From assembly GCF_009857445.1 (NCBI RefSeq), contig NZ_WWCN01000004.1, positions 1-64,000 of the forward strand: DNA of 64,000 nt, written 5' to 3'. Within the stretch, counting starts at the first letter, position 1. Each line of letters opens with the position of its first letter. Under the pieces are notes generated by a model. The model was not told the DNA's origin and did not search any database. It saw only the letters and a list, made by a program, of their open reading frames with translations. The DNA is from Duganella flavida. Lineage in GTDB: Bacteria; Pseudomonadota; Gammaproteobacteria; Burkholderiales; Burkholderiaceae_D. A program made the translations under genes and the position numbers. Positions 1 to 9,230 of the stretch are shown here, one piece after another.

Positions 1-105
1 CACAACCAAGCACTGATCGCTCTCGCAAGGCGGCGCTGCGACGTGATGTACGCCATGATGCGAGACGGGACACTTTATTGCCCTGCACCTCTCGCAACTG
101 CTTGA
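1..105 (+). CDS. IS110-family transposase, C-terminal end (partial)
   Basis: Frame 1 is open from the first base and ends at TGA 103-105. The 34 visible residues include ALIALARRRCDVMYAMMRDG, the typical last segment of IS110/IS1111-type transposases, which use a DEDD catalytic domain and a C-terminal serine-containing domain. Only the extreme C-terminus lies in the window, so I cannot tell whether the upstream gene is intact. The stop is followed by a short tail (tacatagggacacccccta) of the kind seen at the right edge of such elements. The recognition rests on a short tail, but the pattern is distinctive. Confidence 0.75.
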   Translation, partial: HNQALIALARRRCDVMYAMMRDGTLYCPAPLATA

Positions 106-130
106 CGAAGTACATAGGGACACCCCCTAA
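1..130 (+). mobile_element. Right end of an IS110-like insertion sequence
   Basis: This covers the transposase tail and about 25 bases after its stop. IS110 elements usually lack clear terminal inverted repeats, so the exact boundary cannot be fixed from one side. The CPBP protease gene ends at 127, so the junction must lie close to 105-130. The element marks the left side of an AT-richer accessory stretch reaching to about 2.4 kb. Confidence 0.55.
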
Positions 131-723
131 GCCGACATTGCTTTACCACCGCTGGAAACGAGCGGAATTGTTACACGACGAACGATGCACAGACCGACGA
201 TGTCCATGCTCACATGAACGATAACAGCCGTAAGTAGGCCGACGTAGAGTGCGAGGAAACCCAAAACTACGCTGACAGAAAAAATTCCAAGGGCTTGAAA
301 GAGCACTCGTGCATTTAAAATATTGAATCGATAGGCACGGGTATGAGCCAGCACGAAAAGAGCTGAAGTTGCCCACACTCCAATCAAGGGCTGTAGAGCT
401 CCACGGAATAACAACTCCTCGCCAATACCAGCGGCAAGTGCAATCCATAAAGGATTCCAGCCTCGTAGGTCTAAACGCGCATAGCTCTCGACGGTGCTCT
501 GTGTCGCTTTATGCTTGACCATGTATTTGAACCCTATGGCGGATGCCGCCCAGTACAATGCTCCCAATACAAACCCTAAAATGGCTTGGAGGAAGAGTGA
601 GGGGCCGGCGAGAAGCGTAGAAATGTATGGCGGGCGTTTAAAGATGAGAGTGATTGTGACGGCGAGTGTGCAGAACAATACACATGTGAGAAGTTGCCGA
701 CTTAAACCAAATTTTTTTGTCAT
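127..723 (-). CDS. CPBP family intramembrane glutamic endopeptidase (CAAX protease-like)
   Basis: This is a predicted multi-pass membrane protein of 198 residues in the CPBP/Abi family, whose members cleave substrates within the membrane (prenyl-protein processing, bacteriocin immunity or unknown roles). The signature EELLFRG lies near residues 102-108, followed by the second motif with LAHTR near 126 and a late H-x-x-x-D stretch (VHVSMD), matching the three conserved metal or catalytic motifs. Hydrophobic segments fill most of the rest. The frame is open upstream to 801, but ATG 723 has a GAAAG ribosome site at good spacing and gives a normal N-terminus, so I chose it. Base composition is lower in GC than the core genes, and the neighbour is an IS end, which suggests acquired DNA. 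The substrate cannot be inferred. Confidence 0.8.
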   Translation of the reverse strand: MTKKFGLSRQLLTCVLFCTLAVTITLIFKRPPYISTLLAGPSLFLQAILGFVLGALYWAASAIGFKYMVKHKATQSTVESYARLDLRGWNPLWIALAAGIGEELLFRGALQPLIGVWATSALFVLAHTRAYRFNILNARVLFQALGIFSVSVVLGFLALYVGLLTAVIVHVSMDIVGLCIVRRVTIPLVSSGGKAMSA

Positions 724-829
724 TTTAACTTTCACATATTTGGTTGGAGCCTTCCACAGAGCGAACGACATCCTAATTGGCGACCGATTAAGTATGAACA
801 AACATTCTGCCGAAGTACCCTACCAAAGG

Positions 830-843
830 TCCGCTTGTGGCCG
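830..843 (+). repeat. 14-bp direct repeat, left copy
   Basis: TCCGCTTGTGGCCG occurs here and again at 2214-2227. The two copies bracket the unrecognised gene at 1013-1975. They may be island junction or assembly-history traces rather than a functional site. Confidence 0.4.
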
Positions 844-1012
844 AACTCAGCCAAAAGCTCGGAAAAGCAGCTTGCTAAAATATAAAATCCCAGATTCTCA
901 CCCTCGGCTGAAGCCGCCCCAAAGCGTGTACTGGGACGAAGCATAGAAAGAACTCAACGAAGAAGTTAGGGGCCGACACGGTTTTTTTGCGGAGGCCCGC
1001 TCAACTGCCGCG

Positions 1013-1975
1013 TTATGCCTTGCTTACAAGAGATGCACGAGTATTTCTCCGAGCCCCTACCAGAAACCCCTGCCATCGCATGGCTTGAGGATTGACTGCA
1101 TCAGCCCCTGCTTCGATTAACGCAGTCACTGTACCAGTGGCCGGGAATAGTATACCAATAGCGTCGCCCAACATCGCTTTTCCGACCGACCGATAATGAC
1201 GACTTTGATCGCAGTGCTTGAGAAATAACTTTTCCTGAGCATCTTGGAGCGCGTTTTCTACCTCAGCCTTCACCTCCTTCACTTCATTAGGTGACGCCAT
1301 CCCCTGCTGTTGAGTTACCCATTTTCTAAATTCAGCTAGATATCGGTTAGCTCTCACTTCTTCAATAACTGGGTGATAGGGGCCTTGAGGAGTTAGATAG
1401 TTAGGAATATTTTCGAGTACTAGTAATTGTGTAAGTAGTGATTGACTGGCTGTATTAGAATCCGGCTCCAGAAATGGCTCAAGGCGCGAATTTGTTACCA
1501 ATTCAATAGATGGATCGTTTAGCCTCTTGCATATGTATGCATCGATTGCCAAGTTGTAAGGATCAGCGTTTGCTTGACGTTGAAATGGGCCAATACTTAG
1601 GCCATGGGAATGATTGTCAATGCCCATTCCGTTAATGGCTCCTGCGTTTTCCAAGGACTCCTGAAACGACAATCCTTGTTCAATGGGCTTGTCTGGGGCA
1701 TTCCACGCGGTCTTCCAGACTTCATTGACCTCTTCTTCCGTCACCTTTGGAAAAATACTTCCCTCGTCGAGAAATGAAACGTACGGAAGTGCACGCATGT
1801 TTTCGGGACACAAACTCCGTGACAAAAACACCAACTCATCAAATAACAGCAATAATCCAAATGGCGAATCAAGGACCGGATTGGGTGAGCTGTATGTATC
1901 TGCTTTGGCCTGGGTGGCGTGATTTTGATAATCAAAACCAATAGGTGTAGAAAGACCGATAAATGCTTTTCTCAT
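1013..1975 (-). CDS. Hypothetical protein, accessory
   Basis: A 320-residue protein that I do not recognise. It has no signal peptide. The middle is a mixed hydrophilic region with a glycine/histidine stretch (NGMGIDNHSHGLSIGPFQ, residues ~116-133). A charged, coiled-coil-prone segment lies near 228-252 (EVKEVKAEVENALQDAQEK). A hydrophobic alanine/glycine-rich stretch follows near 270-292 and could insert in or contact a membrane. The ATG at 1975 is preceded by AAAGAAA-type purines. Codon and base use are visibly richer in A/T than the core genes from 2.4 kb onward, and the gene sits between an IS end and the conserved chromosome, so transfer is likely. It is probably a real gene because the frame is long in AT-rich DNA, but no function can be assigned. 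Confidence 0.6.
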   Translation of the reverse strand: MRKAFIGLSTPIGFDYQNHATQAKADTYSSPNPVLDSPFGLLLLFDELVFLSRSLCPENMRALPYVSFLDEGSIFPKVTEEEVNEVWKTAWNAPDKPIEQGLSFQESLENAGAINGMGIDNHSHGLSIGPFQRQANADPYNLAIDAYICKRLNDPSIELVTNSRLEPFLEPDSNTASQSLLTQLLVLENIPNYLTPQGPYHPVIEEVRANRYLAEFRKWVTQQQGMASPNEVKEVKAEVENALQDAQEKLFLKHCDQSRHYRSVGKAMLGDAIGILFPATGTVTALIEAGADAVNPQAMRWQGFLVGARRNTRASLVSKA

Positions 1976-2433
1976 TTTCTTTCCATGAAAAATTTTCAGA
2001 ATTATTTCAAATTTTTGGTGCGAGATATATAGTGAAACACTTCATTGAACATAGAATACTGATAAAACATTAAATCCAATTTTTCTTGTAATTTTATAAA
2101 TTAATTGTTGTTATTGAATTACCTAATTAAGGGGATAAATAAACAATAAAGTGCAAAAACAACTAACGCATTCAGAACTAAGCCGTCATCATAAGGCCTT
2201 TCTGGGCCCAACTTCCGCTTGTGGCCGGAAGCGGCCCCAAGGTTATTCCGACCTTGATTAATTGGCTTTCAGCATAGCAGTTTGCGCGTTGGCAAAGTTC
2301 ACCAATTTCCACTCAGGCCGCAGTGCTTGGTTGTCGCCGCGCCTAGGTGAGCAAGAGGAGTGTAAAGAGGTTAGTATAGTGTGGCCACAATGGGAACATT
2401 GCGGCCCTTTTAACTTTCAGGAAAGGATCTACC
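1976..2433. other. AT-rich intergenic stretch without a recognised gene
   Basis: About 450 bases separate the unknown gene from the DJ-1 gene. The first 190 bases are strongly AT-rich, the probable promoter area for the leftward gene at 1975. Around 2212-2231 there is a small inverted repeat, CTTCCG-N8-CGGAAG, overlapping the second copy of the 14-bp direct repeat. I see no convincing coding frame or RNA gene. Confidence 0.4.
2214..2227 (+). repeat. 14-bp direct repeat, right copy
   Basis: This is the second exact copy of TCCGCTTGTGGCCG, at the point where composition changes from AT-rich accessory DNA to high-GC core genes. It lies within a short inverted repeat, so it could also be a degraded hairpin element. 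Confidence 0.4.
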
Positions 2434-3015
2434 GTGGCAGCGAAAAAGATACTGTTTTTGACGGGCGACTTTGCGGAAGATTACGAAACGATGGTGCCGT
2501 TCCAGGCGCTGCAAGCGGTTGGCCACATCGTGCACGCGGTGTGCCCGGACAAGAAGGCCGGTGACACCATTAATACCGCCATCCACGATTTCGAAGGCGA
2601 CCAGACCTACACCGAAAAGCCCGGCCACCGTTTTACGCTCAATGCCAATTTTGCCGACTCCGATGTGAGCAAATACGATGCGCTGGCCATTGCCGGCGGC
2701 CGCGCGCCGGAGTACCTGCGTTTGAATCCGCGCGTGATTGAGCTGGTGCAGCAGTTCGCCGCCGCCAACAAGCCGATCGCCGCGATTTGCCACGGCGCGC
2801 AGTTGCTAGCTGCGGCCGAAGTCATAAAAGGCAAGACCATCTCTGCGTACCCGGCTTGCTCGCCGGAGGTCAAGCTGGCCGGCGCCATTTACGCCGACAT
2901 TCCGGTCGACCAAGCGGTCACCGATGGCATCTTCGTCACCGCGCCGGCATGGCCTGCGCATCCGGCTTGGATTGCGCAGTTCCTGCAAAAACTGGGTACG
3001 GAAATTAAGCTGTAG
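2434..3015 (+). CDS. DJ-1/PfpI family protein
   Basis: A 193-residue single-domain protein of the DJ-1/PfpI (class I glutamine amidotransferase-like) superfamily, whose members act as glyoxalases, deglycases, chaperones or cysteine peptidases. The nucleophile elbow AICHGAQ gives Cys119-His120, and an acidic residue near 15 (GDFAEDYE) is in the position of the conserved Glu that polarises this cysteine. The start is GTG 2434, supported by AGGAAAGG six to seven bases upstream. The gene converges on S-formylglutathione hydrolase and overlaps its 3' end by 11 bases, so two carbonyl-detoxification genes face each other. Length fits the YhbO/PfpI branch. The exact activity is not decidable from sequence. 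Confidence 0.88.
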   Translation: MAAKKILFLTGDFAEDYETMVPFQALQAVGHIVHAVCPDKKAGDTINTAIHDFEGDQTYTEKPGHRFTLNANFADSDVSKYDALAIAGGRAPEYLRLNPRVIELVQQFAAANKPIAAICHGAQLLAAAEVIKGKTISAYPACSPEVKLAGAIYADIPVDQAVTDGIFVTAPAWPAHPAWIAQFLQKLGTEIKL

Positions 3016-3850
3016 CCAGGTTCTTCGCGTGGAAGCGCAAATGGTCTTCCACAAAGGTTGAGATGAAGTAGTAGCCGTGATCGTAGCGCTCATGCCGACG
3101 CAATGTCAGCGGCTGCGCTGCGGTCATGCACGCGGCTTCAAACGCCTGCGGGTACAACTGCTCTTGCAGGAATTTGTCGCCTAAACCTTGATCGATCAGG
3201 ATGCCGGCCGGGAAGGGCGTCTTCGATTGCGCCATCAGCATGCTAGCGTCGTACTGCGCCCACTCGGCCTTGTCCTCGCCCAGATAACCGTTGAACGCCT
3301 TCACGCCCCACGGGCATTTCGATGGCGCGGCAATCGGCGCAAACGCCGACACTGAACGGAAGAGGTCCGGACGTTTCAGCGCCATCGTCAGCGCGCCATG
3401 TCCGCCCATCGAGTGGCCGAAGATGCCGATGCGTGCGGCGTCCACCGGCAGTTCTTGCGCCGCCAGTTCGTGCAGTTCGTGAATGTAGCTGTACATGCGA
3501 TAGTGCTTGGCCCACGCAGGCTGCGTCGCATCCAGATAGAAGCCGGCGCCGACGCCGAAATCCCAGCTATCGTTTTCGCCTTCCACGCCAGCACCGCGCG
3601 GTGACGTGTCGGGCGCGATCAGCATCAAACCCAGTTCCGCCGCCACGCGCTGCGCGCCGGCCTTGATCATGAAGGTCTCTTCGGTGCAGGTCAGGCCCGC
3701 GAGGTAAAACAGCGCAGGCACCGCGCCTTGTTCCGCTTGTGGCGGAATGAAAACCGAGAAGCGCATCGGCAGGCCGATCTCGCGCGAGTCATGACGATAG
3801 AAGCGCTGCACGCCGCCGTAGCAAGCGTGTTCGCTGACAAGTTCCAGCAT
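3005..3850 (-). CDS. fghA: S-formylglutathione hydrolase
   Basis: This esterase of the glutathione-dependent formaldehyde pathway hydrolyses S-formylglutathione to formate and glutathione in the cytoplasm. The 281-residue length is normal. The alpha/beta-hydrolase nucleophile elbow [10 protein letters not shown] places Ser147. The acid (IDQGLGDKF) and histidine (YDHGYYF) of the triad are present in order, as is the family segment [11 protein letters not shown] near 50-60 that shapes the oxyanion region. The partner glutathione-dependent formaldehyde dehydrogenase is not in the window. The 3' end overlaps the convergent DJ-1 gene by 11 bases. Confidence 0.94.
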   Translation of the reverse strand: MLELVSEHACYGGVQRFYRHDSREIGLPMRFSVFIPPQAEQGAVPALFYLAGLTCTEETFMIKAGAQRVAAELGLMLIAPDTSPRGAGVEGENDSWDFGVGAGFYLDATQPAWAKHYRMYSYIHELHELAAQELPVDAARIGIFGHSMGGHGALTMALKRPDLFRSVSAFAPIAAPSKCPWGVKAFNGYLGEDKAEWAQYDASMLMAQSKTPFPAGILIDQGLGDKFLQEQLYPQAFEAACMTAAQPLTLRRHERYDHGYYFISTFVEDHLRFHAKNLATA

Positions 3851-3935
3851 ATTGTTTCCTTATGTTCCCCAGCGCACAGTGAAAAAGCTGGTAATAGCCC
3901 AGAATTGTACAAGTATCTTTAAAAAGGAGAAGTAC

Positions 3936-5120
3936 ATGCCGGATATTCAGGTCATTTTGGCCGATCTGGGCTGGCCGCTGGCGATTGCCGTGGCGTGGCT
4001 GTCGGGGGAATTCGTGCATCGATGGACGCGCCTGCCGCGCATCAGTGTTTACGGTTTGGTTGGTTTTTTATTGGCACAGGCTTTTCCGGAAGCCCTCAGC
4101 AGCGGCGCTAATAGCAATGTGACCCTGCTTGCAAACATGGCCTTCGGCCTGATCCTGTTTGAATTTGGCTACCGCATCAATCTGCACTGGCTGCGGATTA
4201 ATCCCTGGATTGCGGTCAGTGGTTTGGTGGAATCGGCCGCCACGTTTGGCGTGGTCTACCTGATCGCGCATCTGAGCGGCATGCCGCCGTTGACCTCTCT
4301 GTTACTGGCCTCGCTGGCCATGTCCACTTCGCCGGCCGGTGTGCTGCGCGTGATTAATGAAGAAGATAGTTCGGGCCAGGTGACTGAGCGTGTGCTGCAC
4401 CTGGTCGCCATCAACAGCGTGATCGCGCTGTTCGTGTTCAAGGTGGTGGTGGGCTTCTGGGTGTTCCAGACCTCGGGCAGTTTGACGCAGGCGATTTCGC
4501 ACAGCGGCATCGAGCTGCTGCTGTCGGCCGCGATGGGCGCGCTGATGGGCTTTATCGTGCCGCTGGTGCTGCGCCGCCTCGGCGCGCTGGCGCAGGATGG
4601 CACGATTGCGTTTGCGCTTGGCGTGATCCTGCTGGTGGCGGCATCGCGTGCGTTTGACGTGTCACCGGTGCTGGCCACGCTGACCTTTGGCCTTACGGCG
4701 CGTCACAAGCGCGTGGCCTTCAGCCGCACCGAGCGTAACTTCGGCGGCATCGGCGAGCTGCTGACCGTGCTGCTGTTCGTGTTTGCCGTCTCCACGCTGG
4801 AATGGGAGCGCGTGGTCGATGGCGCTGCGCTGGGCGCGGTGCTGCTGCTGGCGCGCTTTGCGGTCAAGGCGTTCAGCGTCGCCGCGTTCTCGCGCGTGAG
4901 CGGCATTACGTGGCGCAAGGGACTGTTGACCGGTATCGCGCTGTCGCCGATGTCGGTGTTTGTCACGCTGCTGCTGGAGCAGACTAAATACATGGGCATC
5001 GTGCTGGTGGACGAACTGGCCGCGCTGGCGGCAATGACGCTGCTGCTGGAGGTGCTCGGCCCCGTCATCACGCAGCGCGCGCTGCACTGGGCGAATGAAA
5101 CGCCGAAGGAGGAACGATAA
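3936..5120 (+). CDS. Cation:proton antiporter (Kef/CPA2-type membrane domain)
   Basis: A 394-residue polytopic membrane protein with about eleven to twelve hydrophobic segments and the sodium/hydrogen-exchanger fold typical of CPA2 proteins. It is short and lacks the cytoplasmic TrkA-N/RCK domain that full KefB/KefC proteins carry, so gating by glutathione or nucleotide is not expected from this chain. The open frame begins at 3852, but ATG 3936 follows AAAAAGGAG at ideal spacing and starts directly before the first membrane segment, so I used it. Its TAA overlaps the ATG of the next gene by one base (TAATG), implying translational coupling with the YbdK-type ligase. The transported ion is unknown. 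Confidence 0.82.
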   Translation: MPDIQVILADLGWPLAIAVAWLSGEFVHRWTRLPRISVYGLVGFLLAQAFPEALSSGANSNVTLLANMAFGLILFEFGYRINLHWLRINPWIAVSGLVESAATFGVVYLIAHLSGMPPLTSLLLASLAMSTSPAGVLRVINEEDSSGQVTERVLHLVAINSVIALFVFKVVVGFWVFQTSGSLTQAISHSGIELLLSAAMGALMGFIVPLVLRRLGALAQDGTIAFALGVILLVAASRAFDVSPVLATLTFGLTARHKRVAFSRTERNFGGIGELLTVLLFVFAVSTLEWERVVDGAALGAVLLLARFAVKAFSVAAFSRVSGITWRKGLLTGIALSPMSVFVTLLLEQTKYMGIVLVDELAALAAMTLLLEVLGPVITQRALHWANETPKEER

Positions 5121-6238
5121 TGGCATTGGAAGAATTCAAATCGTCGCAACCGCTGACCATGGGCGTGGAACTGGAGCTGCAGTTGGTTAGCTTGTCGGAT
5201 TTCGACCTGACCGCATCCAGCCCGGACTTGCTGCACCTGTTGAGCCGCAAGCCTTTCCCCGGCAACGTCACGCCGGAGATCACTGAGAGCATGATCGAGA
5301 TTAACAGCGACGTGCACACCAATCACAGCGAACTGGTGGCGCAGCTGCAGGTCATTCGCGACACGCTGGTGCAGGCGGGCGAGCAGCTCAACATCGGCAT
5401 TTGCGGCGGCGGCACGCACCCGTTCCAGAAATGGTCGGAGCGCCGCATTTTTTCGAAGCCGCGCTTCAAGGAAGTGTCGGAGCTGTATGGCTATCTGGCC
5501 AAGCAGTTCACCATCTTCGGCCAGCACGTGCACATTGGCTGCGCGTCGGGCGACGATGCGCTGTTCTTGCTGCATTCATTGAGCCGCTACGTGCCGCACT
5601 TTATCGCGCTGTCGTCGTCGTCACCGTATGTGCAGGGGAATGACACGCTGTTCAACTCCGCGCGTCTGAATTCCGTATTCGCTTTCCCGATGAGCGGCCG
5701 CGCGCCGTTCACGCAAAGCTGGTCCACCTTCGAACACGAATACTTCGCCAAGATGGAGCACACGGGCGTCATCAAGAGCATGAAGGACTTCTACTGGGAC
5801 ATCCGTCCCAAGCCGGAATTCGGCACCATCGAGCTGCGTGTGTGCGACACGCCGCTGACGGTGGAACGCGCTGCGGCGTTGGCCGTGTACCTGCAGGCGC
5901 TGTGCCGCTACCTGCTGGAGCGGCGCGAGGAGCCGCCGGCGGAAGACGATTACCTGGTCTACAACTACAACCGTTTCCAGGCTTGCCGCTTCGGCCTCGA
6001 TGGCGCCATCGTCCATCCAAAAACCTACGAGAACCTGTCGCTGCGCGAAGACATCCTGACCACGCTGCGCAAGATGGAGCCACATGCGGCGGCGCTGGGT
6101 GGCACGGCGGGCTTGCAGCACTTGGTGCAGGTAACGCATGAAGGCAGCGACGCGCACTATCTGCGCCAGCAGTTCGACAGCAGCGGCAGTGTGGAAGGTG
6201 TGGTTGACGCGGCGATCCAGCGTTTCCGCGGCGGTTGA
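5120..6238 (+). CDS. YbdK family carboxylate-amine ligase (glutamate-cysteine ligase 2-like)
   Basis: A 372-residue ATP-grasp-like enzyme of the GCS2/YbdK family. The E. coli relative has weak glutamate-cysteine ligase activity. Family hallmarks are [10 protein letters not shown] near residue 14 (metal/ATP-binding acidic cluster), [10 protein letters not shown] near 55, GTHPF near 95 and HVHIG near 137. Length is the family norm. It is coupled to the preceding antiporter by a one-base stop/start overlap. Because Kef-type antiporters and glutathione chemistry are linked in other bacteria, a joint role in thiol or electrophile stress is possible, but this is inference. The true amine substrate is not known for most family members. 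Confidence 0.88.
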   Translation: MALEEFKSSQPLTMGVELELQLVSLSDFDLTASSPDLLHLLSRKPFPGNVTPEITESMIEINSDVHTNHSELVAQLQVIRDTLVQAGEQLNIGICGGGTHPFQKWSERRIFSKPRFKEVSELYGYLAKQFTIFGQHVHIGCASGDDALFLLHSLSRYVPHFIALSSSSPYVQGNDTLFNSARLNSVFAFPMSGRAPFTQSWSTFEHEYFAKMEHTGVIKSMKDFYWDIRPKPEFGTIELRVCDTPLTVERAAALAVYLQALCRYLLERREEPPAEDDYLVYNYNRFQACRFGLDGAIVHPKTYENLSLREDILTTLRKMEPHAAALGGTAGLQHLVQVTHEGSDAHYLRQQFDSSGSVEGVVDAAIQRFRGG

Positions 6239-6970
6239 TTATTTGAAGGTGATCGCCTTGTTCAAGCGGTTGATCACCTCATCCGGCACCGACTTGCTGC
6301 ACATGATGTGGCGGTCGCCGCCGCGCGGCATGTCCTTCAGCGACAACAGGCGCAGGTTGGCGGCGCTATCGCCAGCCTCGTTCTTGAGGATGTAGGCGCC
6401 TTCATCTTCCGACACAAACATCAGGTCCACTGAACCCTTGGCCACCGACTGCACCATTTTCAAGGTGGAGGCGGTGGACACGGCCACCACCGGGTGCCAT
6501 TTCTGGATGAATTTGTCCAGCCCACCGTATGAGAAATTATCCTTGATCAGCACGCGGATATCGCGCTGCGACGCCAGTTCCTGCATGGTGGTGATGCCAC
6601 GCTCGGCAAAGGCCACGTTAGCCAGCAGCATCCAGCCCTTGTCGCGGTAGATGGCCTTGGTGTATTTGGCGTACGCCATCCGCTCCGGCACTGCGAACCA
6701 GCCGATGGTGCAGTTCAGTCCATGTGGATCTTTCACCATCGCCAGTTGGCGGTTGGTCGGCACCAAGTGCCATTGCACCGGGATGCCGGCGGCTTTGAAG
6801 GCGGCCGCAGTCGGTGCACCGGTCAGGCCGGCGGGTACACCATCAGCTTGCTGGATCAGGTAGGGCGGACGTTCGGAGTAGGCGACATGGATGGTGTCCT
6901 CCGCCTGGCCAGCCAGTGGAGCGAGCAGCAAGCTTGCTGTTATCAGGGCAGTGCTACGCGGGCATTTCAT
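6239..6970 (-). CDS. Periplasmic solute-binding protein family 3 (amino-acid-binding-like)
   Basis: A 243-residue exported protein. Residues 1-23 form a signal peptide with a basic start, a hydrophobic core and GQA-ED as probable cleavage site. The mature part shows the type II periplasmic binding fold of SBP_bac_3 proteins, beginning with IHVAYSERPPYLI and ending with a helix rich in NRLNKAI. No ABC permease or ATPase gene is adjacent, so it may serve a distant transporter, act as a sensor-like binding protein, or be one of the transporter-independent members common in Oxalobacteraceae. It converges on ybdK with no gap. A similar orphan binding protein lies at 11190-12050. Confidence 0.78.
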   Translation of the reverse strand: MKCPRSTALITASLLLAPLAGQAEDTIHVAYSERPPYLIQQADGVPAGLTGAPTAAAFKAAGIPVQWHLVPTNRQLAMVKDPHGLNCTIGWFAVPERMAYAKYTKAIYRDKGWMLLANVAFAERGITTMQELASQRDIRVLIKDNFSYGGLDKFIQKWHPVVAVSTASTLKMVQSVAKGSVDLMFVSEDEGAYILKNEAGDSAANLRLLSLKDMPRGGDRHIMCSKSVPDEVINRLNKAITFK

Positions 6971-7061
6971 GAAAATCGATCCGGCTTTACGAAGACCGCC
7001 AGTCTACACCCGGCGATAACATAAAATCAAAACACATTTTTTAATAGCATCATTTGAGAGG

Positions 7062-8072
7062 CTAGAAGCGTGTCTCCCGCGCCACGCGCAGGAAGTTGTC
7101 GAGGATGGCCGTGCAATCGAGCAGCTCGACGCCGCCGGCGCGGTGGAATTCCGGATGCCATTGCAGGCCCATCACGAACGGCGCCTTGCGGTAGCGGATC
7201 GCTTCCACCACATTGTCCGGGACGGACAGGGCTTCGACCGACATATCGCGCCCCAGCGTCTTCACCGCCTGGTGGTGGATAGAGTTCACCAGCCCGCTAC
7301 TGCGGCCCTTGAACAGACGCGCCAGCGAAGAGCCCACAGGAAAGCTGACTTCATGGCGATTGCGGTCGTACGCATCGTTGACATGGGCCAGCGAGTCCGG
7401 CATATCGGTGGCGATATCCTGGTACAGCGTGCCGCCGAAAGCCACGTTGATCAGCTGGCAGCCACGGCAAATACCCAGCACCGGCTTGCCCGCTTCGACA
7501 AATTCATGCAGCAGCTCCAGCTCGTACATATCGCGAGCGCGGTCGCCGCCCCATTCGGGCCGGGTCGCCGTTTCGGAATAGCTTTGCGGCGAGACGTCGG
7601 CGCCGCCTTGCAGCACCAGTCCGTCCAGATGCTTGGCGTAGTCGCGCAAGCGGATGTTGGAGGGATGCAGCAAGCCCTCCGTGTTCACGGTCGGGATCAT
7701 GAACACCAGAACGTCGCGTGACATCACCCATTGCGCGATTGACTCTTCCAGATATTGCAGGTTCTTGCTGCGCAGGCCAGTGGCACCGGGCTCGGGATGG
7801 TAGATGCGGGCTGACACGCCGATGTGCAGCGGCCGCTGGATGATGTGGCGCGTGGCCGCCGCCGCCAAACGACGGTAGCGCGCCATGATGACCCGGCCCC
7901 ACAGGCTGAACACCGTGTCGCCGGGATCGAGGTAGCGCGGCGTGGCGTCAGCGTGGCGGGTCTTGCGCTCGTGATGGCGGCGCTCGCTCTGGTCGCTGGC
8001 GCGGCGCTGTTGTTGGGATTGCGATGGATCTTGCGGCGGATCGCGGTCGTGGTCGTCGGGGCCGGCGCTCAT
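7062..8072 (-). CDS. Gamma-glutamyl-gamma-aminobutyrate hydrolase family protein (class I amidotransferase)
   Basis: A 336-residue peptidase C26/PuuD-like protein. The amidotransferase triad is visible: nucleophile cysteine in LGICRGCQLINV, then histidine and glutamate in GLQWHPEFH. LQGGADVSP fits the oxyanion/binding loop. PuuD hydrolyses gamma-glutamyl-GABA in putrescine breakdown, but other puu genes are absent here, so the substrate may be a different gamma-glutamyl amide. The first ~60 residues are a hydrophilic Arg/Gln/His-rich extension not found in standard PuuD. ATG 8072 has AGGAAA upstream at good spacing, so I keep the long form. An alternative internal Met at 7886 would give a protein closer to the usual size. 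Confidence 0.85.
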   Translation of the reverse strand: MSAGPDDHDRDPPQDPSQSQQQRRASDQSERRHHERKTRHADATPRYLDPGDTVFSLWGRVIMARYRRLAAAATRHIIQRPLHIGVSARIYHPEPGATGLRSKNLQYLEESIAQWVMSRDVLVFMIPTVNTEGLLHPSNIRLRDYAKHLDGLVLQGGADVSPQSYSETATRPEWGGDRARDMYELELLHEFVEAGKPVLGICRGCQLINVAFGGTLYQDIATDMPDSLAHVNDAYDRNRHEVSFPVGSSLARLFKGRSSGLVNSIHHQAVKTLGRDMSVEALSVPDNVVEAIRYRKAPFVMGLQWHPEFHRAGGVELLDCTAILDNFLRVARETRF

Positions 8073-8120
8073 ACTGTTTCCTGTTAGTCTCCGATGCGCC
8101 TAGTGTGCCACACGTCGAAG

Positions 8121-9023
8121 TCAGCAGTCGCCCGGTTCAAGTTGTGCGGACAGCGTGTCGGCAAAGGCGGTGACGAGCGGATCGGCGTCGCGGCGGGTAG
8201 CCAGGCCGACGGTGGTGTGCAGCTGGCCGTGTGATAGCCTGACGAAACGCACGCCGCCCGGTGCGGTCAGGCGCATGCATTCGGGGACGATGGCGATGCC
8301 GAGTCCGGCCTCGATCAGATTCAGCTGCGAGGATTTGCGCGACAGGGCGCGCGCCGGCTTCGGGAAGAAGCCTTGCTCAAGGCAGAGATTGGCCACCAGG
8401 TAGCTCAGGCCACCACGGTCCTTGTGCGGAATCGAGATGAAGGCGTGCTCGCTCAACTCGGACAGGTCGACATTCTTGCGCGCCGCCAGCGGCGAGTGCT
8501 GCGACACCGCCACCATCAGCCGCTCGCTGCCGATCTCGCGCACCTGGATGTGCGGATGGCGGCGCAAAGTGGGCAGGCGCAGCAGGCCGATATCGGCGCG
8601 GCCTTCTTCGATTTCCATGGTTTGATTTTCCGATGGCAGCATGGACACGTCCAGCGTTACACCGGGATGCGCGTCCAGCGCTTGCGTCAGTGCGGCGGTG
8701 ATGCGCGGCGTCAGGATCACCGAACTGGAATGCTGCAAGCGGATCAAACCTTGCGCGCCTTGTCCCACATGGCGCGCTTGCAGCAGCGTGTCGTCGATTT
8801 CTTCGAGAATGCGCTTGCCGCGTTCGAAGAATAGCTGGCCGGCCGGCGTCAGCTCGAACTGGCGCGCGTCGCGCACCAGCAGCGGCGTTTGCAGCTCGTC
8901 CTCCAGCTCCTTGATTTGCCGGCTCAGCGCCGACTGCGCGATGTATAACTTCTCGGCCGCGCGCGAATAGCTGCCGGCCTCCACGATCTCAATAAAATAC
9001 CTGAACTGTTTAAGCGAAATCAC
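8121..9023 (-). CDS. LysR family transcriptional regulator
   Basis: This 300-residue regulator has the N-terminal winged helix-turn-helix of the LysR family (residues ~2-60, SYSRAAEKLYIAQSALSRQI) followed by the two-lobed effector-binding domain. The start is GTG 9023 and no strong ribosome site precedes it. The closest divergent gene is a 34-codon membrane peptide at 9126. LysR proteins often control a divergent neighbour, so either this peptide or the amidotransferase gene behind the regulator is a candidate target. The effector is unknown. Confidence 0.92.
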   Translation of the reverse strand: MISLKQFRYFIEIVEAGSYSRAAEKLYIAQSALSRQIKELEDELQTPLLVRDARQFELTPAGQLFFERGKRILEEIDDTLLQARHVGQGAQGLIRLQHSSSVILTPRITAALTQALDAHPGVTLDVSMLPSENQTMEIEEGRADIGLLRLPTLRRHPHIQVREIGSERLMVAVSQHSPLAARKNVDLSELSEHAFISIPHKDRGGLSYLVANLCLEQGFFPKPARALSRKSSQLNLIEAGLGIAIVPECMRLTAPGGVRFVRLSHGQLHTTVGLATRRDADPLVTAFADTLSAQLEPGDC

Positions 9024-9125
9024 CGTTATGCCGTTTCGAGATAGATGGCTGCCGTTTTTGCTATTGGATCAAATCCGGGCTGGCCGTTAAAGTGAAGCGT
9101 CCCTTCTTCATTTACGGAGCCTGCC

Positions 9126-9230
9126 ATGTTGGCATTCATAGGCGTGATCGGCGTGGTGCTGAGTATTGCAGTAAAACTGATTTGCGTCCAGATCGGATGC
9201 ACGGGCGCCGCCGGCGAGCGCGAAGACTAG
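9126..9230 (+). CDS. Small hydrophobic peptide, 34 residues
   Basis: A short frame with ATG 9126 and TAG 9228-9230. ACGGAGCC upstream gives a good ribosome site at six-base spacing. The peptide starts with one predicted membrane helix (residues ~2-22, rich in Val/Ile/Leu with Lys17), carries two cysteines (Cys20, Cys25), and ends in a charged tail GERED. It lies divergent from the LysR gene and its stop overlaps the end of the convergent acyl-CoA ligase by four bases. Similar tiny single-helix proteins are often missed. I consider it plausible rather than proven. Confidence 0.5.
   Translation: MLAFIGVIGVVLSIAVKLICVQIGCTGAAGERED

Noticed and set aside
970-987. Short CCG-ACA-CGG stem followed by seven T
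   Set aside because: A three-base-pair stem is too weak for a terminator and no plus-strand gene ends before it.
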